In this document: one piece after another, positions 41,131 to 45,550 of the stretch | Layout of the letters: each line of letters starts with the position of its first letter | Position numbering within the stretch: the first letter of the stretch is position 1 | From: M55B127 sp035269185 | GTDB lineage: Bacteria; Bacillota; Halanaerobiia; Halanaerobiales; M55B127 | NCBI GenBank assembly: GCA_964430875.1 | Contig: CAYSHP010000014.1 | Coordinates: 1-45,550, forward strand | Length of the DNA: 45,550 nt | Direction: 5' to 3' | Notes under the pieces: generated by a model | The model's input: only the letters and a program-made list of their open reading frames with translations | Databases searched by the model: none | What the model was told of the DNA's origin: nothing | Made by a program: the position numbers and the translations under genes

Positions 41131-41499
41131 TTATAATACTTCAGGCGCTAAGGAGATAATTTTCATGTAATTCTTATCTCTCAATTCACGTGTTACAGGT
41201 CCAAAGATACGGGTACCTGTAGGATTATCATTATTATCAATAATTACAGCTGCGTTTTCATCAAATTTTATATATGATCCATCTTGGCGTTTCATTTCTT
41301 TTTTAGTCCTTACAATTAAAGCAGTGACTACTTCACCTTTTTTGACCATACCATCCGGTATTGCTTCTTTTACAGTAGCTACTACTTTGTCACCGATACC
41401 GGCATATCTTTTTCTCGATCCACCCAGTACTTTTATACATAAAAGTTCGCGGGCTCCAGAGTTATCGGCAACCTTAAGTCTACTTTCAGACTGAATCAT
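41131..41499 (-). CDS. rplN: 50S ribosomal protein L14
   Basis: A 122-residue L14: MIQSESRLKVADNSGARELLCIKVLGGSRKRYAGIGD and TRIFGPVTRELRDKNYMKIISLAPEVL. Forms part of the bridge to the 30S subunit. Confidence 0.98.
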   Translation of the reverse strand: MIQSESRLKVADNSGARELLCIKVLGGSRKRYAGIGDKVVATVKEAIPDGMVKKGEVVTALIVRTKKEMKRQDGSYIKFDENAAVIIDNNDNPTGTRIFGPVTRELRDKNYMKIISLAPEVL

Positions 41500-41527
41500 T
41501 TAGAACCCTCCTCATCTATAATGAACA

Positions 41528-41788
41528 TTATTTTGCTTTTTCAATAATTTCAAGAACTCTCCATCTTTTAGTTTTACTTAAAGGACGAGTTTCTATAATA
41601 CGTACTTTGTCACCCTCATTACATTTATTTTCTTCATCGTGAGCTTTATATTTTTTTGTCTTTTTAATAACTCTTTTGTACATAGGGTGCTGAGTTTTAC
41701 GTTCAACAGCAACTGTGACAGTTTTATCCATCTTGTCACTGGTCACGAAACCAGTACGTACTTTTTTATTAGTTTTTATTTCTGCCAT
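41528..41788 (-). CDS. rpsQ: 30S ribosomal protein S17
   Basis: An 86-residue S17 with KVRTGFVTSDKMDKTVTVAVERKTQHPMYKRVIKKTKKYKAHDEENKCNEGDKVRIIETRPLSKTKRW. ATG 41788 lies seven bases after AAAGGAG; the TTG two codons upstream is too close to that site. Confidence 0.97.
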   Translation of the reverse strand: MAEIKTNKKVRTGFVTSDKMDKTVTVAVERKTQHPMYKRVIKKTKKYKAHDEENKCNEGDKVRIIETRPLSKTKRWRVLEIIEKAK

Positions 41789-41811
41789 AATCAATCTCCT
41801 TTCTTACCAAA

Positions 41812-42015
41812 CTATGCTTGGTTAATCCCAAGTTCTTGTTCGTGTTTAATTGTTTTAATTCGAGCAATAATTCTTCTTACTTCACGAATTCTAGTAGGAT
41901 TATCTAATTGAGCAGTCGCATGTTGAAATCTCAGATTAAAAAGTTCTTCCTTAAATTCTCTCAACTTTTGATCTAATTCCATTTCAGTTAAATTTCTCAA
42001 TTCATCAGCTCTCAT
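41812..42015 (-). CDS. rpmC: 50S ribosomal protein L29
   Basis: A 67-residue helical protein: MRADELRNLTEMELDQKLREFKEELFNLRFQHATAQLDNPTRIREVRRIIARIKTI. ATG 42015 overlaps the end of rplP by 11 bases. Sits near the exit of the peptide tunnel. Confidence 0.96.
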   Translation of the reverse strand: MRADELRNLTEMELDQKLREFKEELFNLRFQHATAQLDNPTRIREVRRIIARIKTIKHEQELGINQA

Positions 42016-42439
42016 TGGACTCACCATCCGTTTCATCTCGTTTCACAAATTTAGTTTTAATTGGTAGTTTGTGAGAAGCAAGTCTCATAGCTTCTTTAGC
42101 AACGTCTTCTGGTACACCAGCTAATTCAAACATAATCCTACCTGGTTTAACAACTGCTACCCATTTTTCTGGGGCACCTTTACCACTACCCATTCTTGTT
42201 TCTGCAGGTTTGGCAGTAACAGGTTTATCCGGGAATATTTTTACCCATACCTTACCGCCTCTTTTTATATATCTAGTCAAAGCAACACGGGCAGCCTCAA
42301 TCTGTCTATTTGTAATCCAGTGAGGTTCAAGGGCGCGCAGTCCGTATTCACCGAAAGAAATTTCGGTGCCTCTTACTGCTCTACCTTTCATTCTGCCTCT
42401 TTGTTGTTTACGATGTTTAACCCTTTTAGGTACTAACAT
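42005..42439 (-). CDS. rplP: 50S ribosomal protein L16
   Basis: A 144-residue L16: MLVPKRVKHRKQQRGRMKG, EPHWITNRQIEAARVALTRYIKRGGKVWVKIFPDKP and RMGSGKGAPEKWVAVVKPGRIMFE. Near the peptidyl transferase centre. Confidence 0.98.
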   Translation of the reverse strand: MLVPKRVKHRKQQRGRMKGRAVRGTEISFGEYGLRALEPHWITNRQIEAARVALTRYIKRGGKVWVKIFPDKPVTAKPAETRMGSGKGAPEKWVAVVKPGRIMFELAGVPEDVAKEAMRLASHKLPIKTKFVKRDETDGESNES

Positions 42440-42463
42440 TTAGAGACCTCCTTTCAAACAATT

Positions 42464-43108
42464 CTATTCTTCATCTACTTCAGGTAATATTTCACCTTTA
42501 TTAATCCAAACTTTAATACCTATTTTACCATATGTTGTATCTGCTTCTGCAAAACCATAATCTATATCGGCTCTTAGAGTATGAAGAGGTACACTACCTT
42601 CTTGGTAACCCTCAGTTCTTGCCATTTCTGCTCCACCTAGTCTACCACTGCTCATAATTTTAAATCCTTCAGCGCCCATTTTCATAGCTCTATCCATTGC
42701 CTTTTTCATGGCTCTTCTAAAGGAAACTCTTCTAAGCAGTTGTTGAGCAATATTTTCAGCAACTAGTTGAGCATTTAGTTCTGGTTTGTCAACTTCTACA
42801 ACATTTATCTGAACGGTTTTTCCTGTCATATTTTCAATTTCTTGTCTTAATGCATCTACTTCAGAACCACCGCGACCGATAACCATACCAGGACGTGCTG
42901 TATGTACATCGATCTTTAATCTATTGGCAGCTCTTTCGATAACTATTCTAGAAATTCCAGCTTCAAACATTTTATTTTTAATATGCTCTCTGATTTCTAT
43001 ATCTTCGTGCAGTAATTCAGAATAATTATCTTTATCAGCATACCATTTAGCATCCCAATCTTTAATTACACCTACACGAAGACCATGTGGATTTACTTTT
43101 TGACCCAA
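42464..43108 (-). CDS. rpsC: 30S ribosomal protein S3
   Basis: A 214-residue S3: MGQKVNPHGLRVGVIKDWDAKWYA, the KH domain VHTARPGMVIGRGGSEVDALRQEI, and SGRLGGAEMARTEGYQEGSVPLHTLRADIDYGFAEADTTYGKIGIKVWI. It starts two bases after the rplV stop. Confidence 0.98.
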   Translation of the reverse strand: MGQKVNPHGLRVGVIKDWDAKWYADKDNYSELLHEDIEIREHIKNKMFEAGISRIVIERAANRLKIDVHTARPGMVIGRGGSEVDALRQEIENMTGKTVQINVVEVDKPELNAQLVAENIAQQLLRRVSFRRAMKKAMDRAMKMGAEGFKIMSSGRLGGAEMARTEGYQEGSVPLHTLRADIDYGFAEADTTYGKIGIKVWINKGEILPEVDEE

Positions 43109-43110
43109 AT

Positions 43111-43452
43111 TTAACCCTCCTTCTTCTCTTCAAGAATTACAGTTACATGACTAGTCCTTTTATTGATTGGACTTGCCTGTCCCATCGCTCTTGGTTGAAA
43201 CCTTTTCATTGTGGGACCTTCATCGACGTAACATTTTGATACAAATAAATCATCAACCAACATATCATGATTGTTCTCAGCATTTGCAACAGCTGAGTTT
43301 AATACTTTTTCTATAATCTCAGAAGATTTATTAGGAGTATTCTTTAAAATTCCTAATGCTTCTCCCGTGTCTTTCCCTCTAATTAAGTCAATTACTCTTC
43401 TAGCTTTACGCGGGGAAACTCTCACATATTTGGCAACAGCTTTAGCTTCCAT
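43111..43452 (-). CDS. rplV: 50S ribosomal protein L22
   Basis: A 113-residue L22: AVAKYVRVSPRKARRVIDLIRGK, SAVANAENNH and FQPRAMGQASPINKRTSHVTVIL. Lines the exit tunnel. Confidence 0.98.
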   Translation of the reverse strand: MEAKAVAKYVRVSPRKARRVIDLIRGKDTGEALGILKNTPNKSSEIIEKVLNSAVANAENNHDMLVDDLFVSKCYVDEGPTMKRFQPRAMGQASPINKRTSHVTVILEEKKEG

Positions 43453-43474
43453 AATATAAACCCCCCTTTAGTGT

Positions 43475-43759
43475 TTATTTAAGTGAAGTAGAACGTTCAG
43501 TATGTCTACTGTGTCCTCTAAATATTCTTGTAGGAGCAAATTCTCCTAATTTATGTCCTACCATTTCTTCTGTAATAAATACTGGTACATGTTTTCTACC
43601 ATCATGGACAGCTATGGTATGACCAACCATATTCGGATAGATGGTTGAACTGCGTGACCATGTTTTGACTACTTCTTTACTGCCTGATTCATTTAGTTCT
43701 TCTATTTTATCCATAAGTTTCTCTTCAACATAGGGTCCTTTTCTGACGGATCTAGCCAT
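43475..43759 (-). CDS. rpsS: 30S ribosomal protein S19
   Basis: A 94-residue S19: MARSVRKGPYVEEKLMDKI, TWSRSSTIYPNMVGHTIAVHDGRKHVPVFITEEMVGHKLGEFAPTRIFRGH. Follows rplB by 20 bases. Confidence 0.98.
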   Translation of the reverse strand: MARSVRKGPYVEEKLMDKIEELNESGSKEVVKTWSRSSTIYPNMVGHTIAVHDGRKHVPVFITEEMVGHKLGEFAPTRIFRGHSRHTERSTSLK

Positions 43760-43779
43760 AAGATTATCCCTCCTTTAAC

Positions 43780-44613
43780 CTATCTTTTCTTGGCCTTACG
43801 GGACCTGATAATATATTTATCAGATTTCTTAGTTTTTCTAGTCTTTTTACCCATTGTTCTTTGTCCCCAAGGAGTAACCGGATGACGTCCAGCAGGTGAT
43901 TTACCTTCTCCACCACCGTGTGGGTGATCATGTGGATTCATAACTACACCGCGGACAGATGGTCTTTTACCTTTCCATCTAGAACGACCAGCTTTACCTA
44001 GGGTGATATTTTCATGATTAATATTGCCAACCTGACCAATTGTAGCTTTACATTCTTGTCTAATTAAGCGAACTTCACTAGAAGGCATTTTTACATGAGC
44101 AAACTTACCTTCTTTAGCAAGAATCTGAGCATTAACTCCAGCTGATCTTGCTAATTGTCCACCTTTACCAGGTTGTAATTCTACATTATGAATAATGGTA
44201 CCAACAGGTATATCTTTTAATCTCAGTGAATTTCCAGGTACAATATCTGCTGCTTCTCCGGAAATTACTTCATCCCCCACTGATAATTTATCAGGAGCGA
44301 TAATGTATCTTTTTTCACCATCTGCATATGTTAAAAGTGCAATTCTTGCAGTTCGATTGGGATCATATTCGATAGCAGACACCTTTGCTGGTATACCATC
44401 TTTATCTCTTTTAAAATCTATAATTCTATAACGTCTTTTATGACCTCCACCCCTTCTTCTCGAGGTGATCCTTCCATTAACATTACGTCCACCTGTCTTA
44501 TGAAGTTTAGTTAACAGGCTTTTTTCAGGCTCCTTTTTTGTAATTTCATCAAAAGAAGCAACTGTCATATATCTCCGAGAAGGAGTTGTCGGTTTAAAGG
44601 TCTTAATAGCCAT
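43780..44613 (-). CDS. rplB: 50S ribosomal protein L2
   Basis: A 277-residue L2: MAIKTFKPTTPSRRYMTVASF, GRNVNGRITSRRRGGGHKRRYRIIDF and the signature VMNPHDHPHGGGEGKSPAGRHPVTPWG. Needed for subunit joining and peptidyl transfer. Confidence 0.98.
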   Translation of the reverse strand: MAIKTFKPTTPSRRYMTVASFDEITKKEPEKSLLTKLHKTGGRNVNGRITSRRRGGGHKRRYRIIDFKRDKDGIPAKVSAIEYDPNRTARIALLTYADGEKRYIIAPDKLSVGDEVISGEAADIVPGNSLRLKDIPVGTIIHNVELQPGKGGQLARSAGVNAQILAKEGKFAHVKMPSSEVRLIRQECKATIGQVGNINHENITLGKAGRSRWKGKRPSVRGVVMNPHDHPHGGGEGKSPAGRHPVTPWGQRTMGKKTRKTKKSDKYIIRSRKAKKR

Positions 44614-44639
44614 TGTGTTCCCTCCTTTAACTGTAAATA

Positions 44640-44933
44640 TTAGAGTCCTTCAAATATTTCTATTGAATCTCCTTTGGCTAATTTAACTAAAGCTTTTTTC
44701 CAGCTTGCAGTTCTTCCTTCATTTCTACCTAACCTACGCTTTTTGCCGCGCATGTTCATGGTGTTTACATTGTCTACCTTGACATTGAAAATCTCTTGTA
44801 TAGCAGTTTTAATCTCTACTTTGTTTGCATTTTTAGCAACTTTAAAAGTATAAGTATTATTTTCTTCCATTTTTAACATACTGTTCTCAGTGATAACTGG
44901 TTTTATTAAAATATCTCTAGGATCTTTGTTCAT
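44640..44933 (-). CDS. rplW: 50S ribosomal protein L23
   Basis: A 97-residue L23: DILIKPVITENSMLKMEENNTYTFKVAKNANKVEIKTAIQEIFNVKVDNVNTMNMRGKKRRLGRNEGRTASWKKALVKL. Docks SRP and trigger factor at the tunnel exit. Overlaps rplD by four bases. Confidence 0.98.
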   Translation of the reverse strand: MNKDPRDILIKPVITENSMLKMEENNTYTFKVAKNANKVEIKTAIQEIFNVKVDNVNTMNMRGKKRRLGRNEGRTASWKKALVKLAKGDSIEIFEGL

Positions 44934-45550
44934 TCTCCCAGCACCTCCTCGATCTTTCTTACAGCCTCTTCTGACATTAATATTACTTCATTATTTAATA
45001 AGTCATAAGTATTTAGACCATCTAATACTAATGTTTTTACACGAGGCAAGTTACGTGCTGATAAGTAAATATTTTCATCTTTTTCAGGAAGTATAATTAA
45101 TACTTTCTTATCTGATAAATTTAGATCTTCTAAAAGACTTGCCATCTTTTTAGTTTTGATTTCATCCATATTGAATTCATCTAAAATCATAACACTCTCA
45201 TTTTGGATTTTATCAGTTAAAACAGATTTAAGGGCAATCCTTTTCATCTTTTTATTTACTTTTTTATTATATGAACGAGGTTTTGGACCAAAGGTAATTC
45301 CTCCGCCTACCCATAATGGGGATCGGATACTACCATGTCTAGCACGGCCTGTTCCTTTTTGTCTCCATGGCTTTCTGCCACCACCTCTAACTTCACTTCT
45401 TGTTTTAGTGGATGCATTGCCACTTCTCACCTTTGCTAACTGTGCAGTAACTACTTGATGCACAACATCTTCATTTACTTTACTATTGAATATATCATCT
45501 GATAAATCTATATCAGTGACTTTTTCACCATTGGTGTTATATTTAACTGC
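44930..45550 (-). CDS. rplD: 50S ribosomal protein L4 (5' end outside the window)
   Basis: 206 residues are visible and the frame stays open to the right edge, reading AVKYNTNGEKVTDIDLSDD, which is the normal L4 beginning after one or two missing codons. Later segments are HQVVTAQLAKVRSGNASTKTRSEVRGGGRKPWRQKGTGRARHGSIRSPLWVGGGITFGPKPR. An internal ATG at 45463 is not the start, since family members carry these preceding residues. Confidence 0.97.
   Translation of the reverse strand, partial: AVKYNTNGEKVTDIDLSDDIFNSKVNEDVVHQVVTAQLAKVRSGNASTKTRSEVRGGGRKPWRQKGTGRARHGSIRSPLWVGGGITFGPKPRSYNKKVNKKMKRIALKSVLTDKIQNESVMILDEFNMDEIKTKKMASLLEDLNLSDKKVLIILPEKDENIYLSARNLPRVKTLVLDGLNTYDLLNNEVILMSEEAVRKIEEVLGE

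Noticed and set aside
1..45550. Search for tRNA, rRNA, CRISPR arrays, insertion sequences, prophage or integration sites
   Set aside because: Gaps between genes are short (largest 232 bases, filled by the glmS ribozyme) and none shows a tRNA cloverleaf, repeated spacers, transposase or terminal inverted repeats. The window is core genome apart from the small toxin-antitoxin pair.

Overview
The window is about 45.5 kb of AT-rich DNA from a low-GC, obligately anaerobic, fermentative member of the Firmicutes in the broad sense. The gene order (cdaA-cdaR-glmM-glmS, acpS-nnrDE-mazEF, and the S10-spc-alpha ribosomal run followed by ecfA1-ecfA2-ecfT-truA-rplM-rpsI) and the bifurcating-type [FeFe] hydrogenase operon fit a Halanaerobiales-like organism. 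That placement is my inference and was not tested by a database search. Every gene is on the minus strand except one small membrane protein gene (24299-25024), so the biological reading direction runs from the right end to the left end.

Right half, 45550 to 27482: a nearly unbroken ribosomal protein supercluster, from rplD (cut by the window edge) to rpsI. It also holds secY, adk, map, infA, rpoA, the energizing module of an ECF vitamin transporter (ecfA1, ecfA2, ecfT) and truA. Strong internal promoters sit before infA and before rplM, and the run ends at a clear intrinsic terminator after rpsI. rpmJ (37 codons, GTG start) is present at 34534-34647. rpmD (L30) is missing from its usual place between rpsE and rplO, where there are only 20 bases.

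Middle, 27336 to 14184: an AmmeMemoRadiSam trio (MEMO-like, AMMECR1-like and radical SAM proteins); the lone plus-strand gene, which looks like a CPBP/CAAX-protease fold that has lost its catalytic residues; the cell-wall and c-di-AMP operon cdaA-cdaR-glmM; a glmS ribozyme and glmS with its terminator; then acpS, nnrDE, a CBS protein, dcd and an IGHMBP2-type helicase with an extra DbpA-like RNA-binding domain at its N-terminus.

Left part, 14118 to 1: a mazE-mazF type toxin-antitoxin pair; an asparaginase and an amidohydrolase; a putative redox-signalling cluster (DRTGG protein, anti-sigma-like ATPase, [FeFe]-hydrogenase-like protein, second DRTGG protein, PHP phosphoesterase); the five-gene hydrogenase operon; and the tsaE-tsaB-rimI-tsaD operon for tRNA t6A and ribosomal acetylation, followed by the first codons of a possible radical SAM gene. 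The hydrogenase operon starts from a perfect consensus promoter whose spacer is filled by an 18-bp palindrome resembling the operator of the NADH/NAD+ sensor Rex.

The part most worth following up is the redox cluster at 7973-11204 next to the hydrogenase operon. It encodes a hydrogenase homologue that keeps all H-cluster and FeS ligands but has serine where catalytic enzymes have the proton-transfer cysteine. It sits among kinase/phosphatase-like and anti-sigma-like proteins, which suggests a sensor for H2 or ferredoxin redox state rather than another enzyme.
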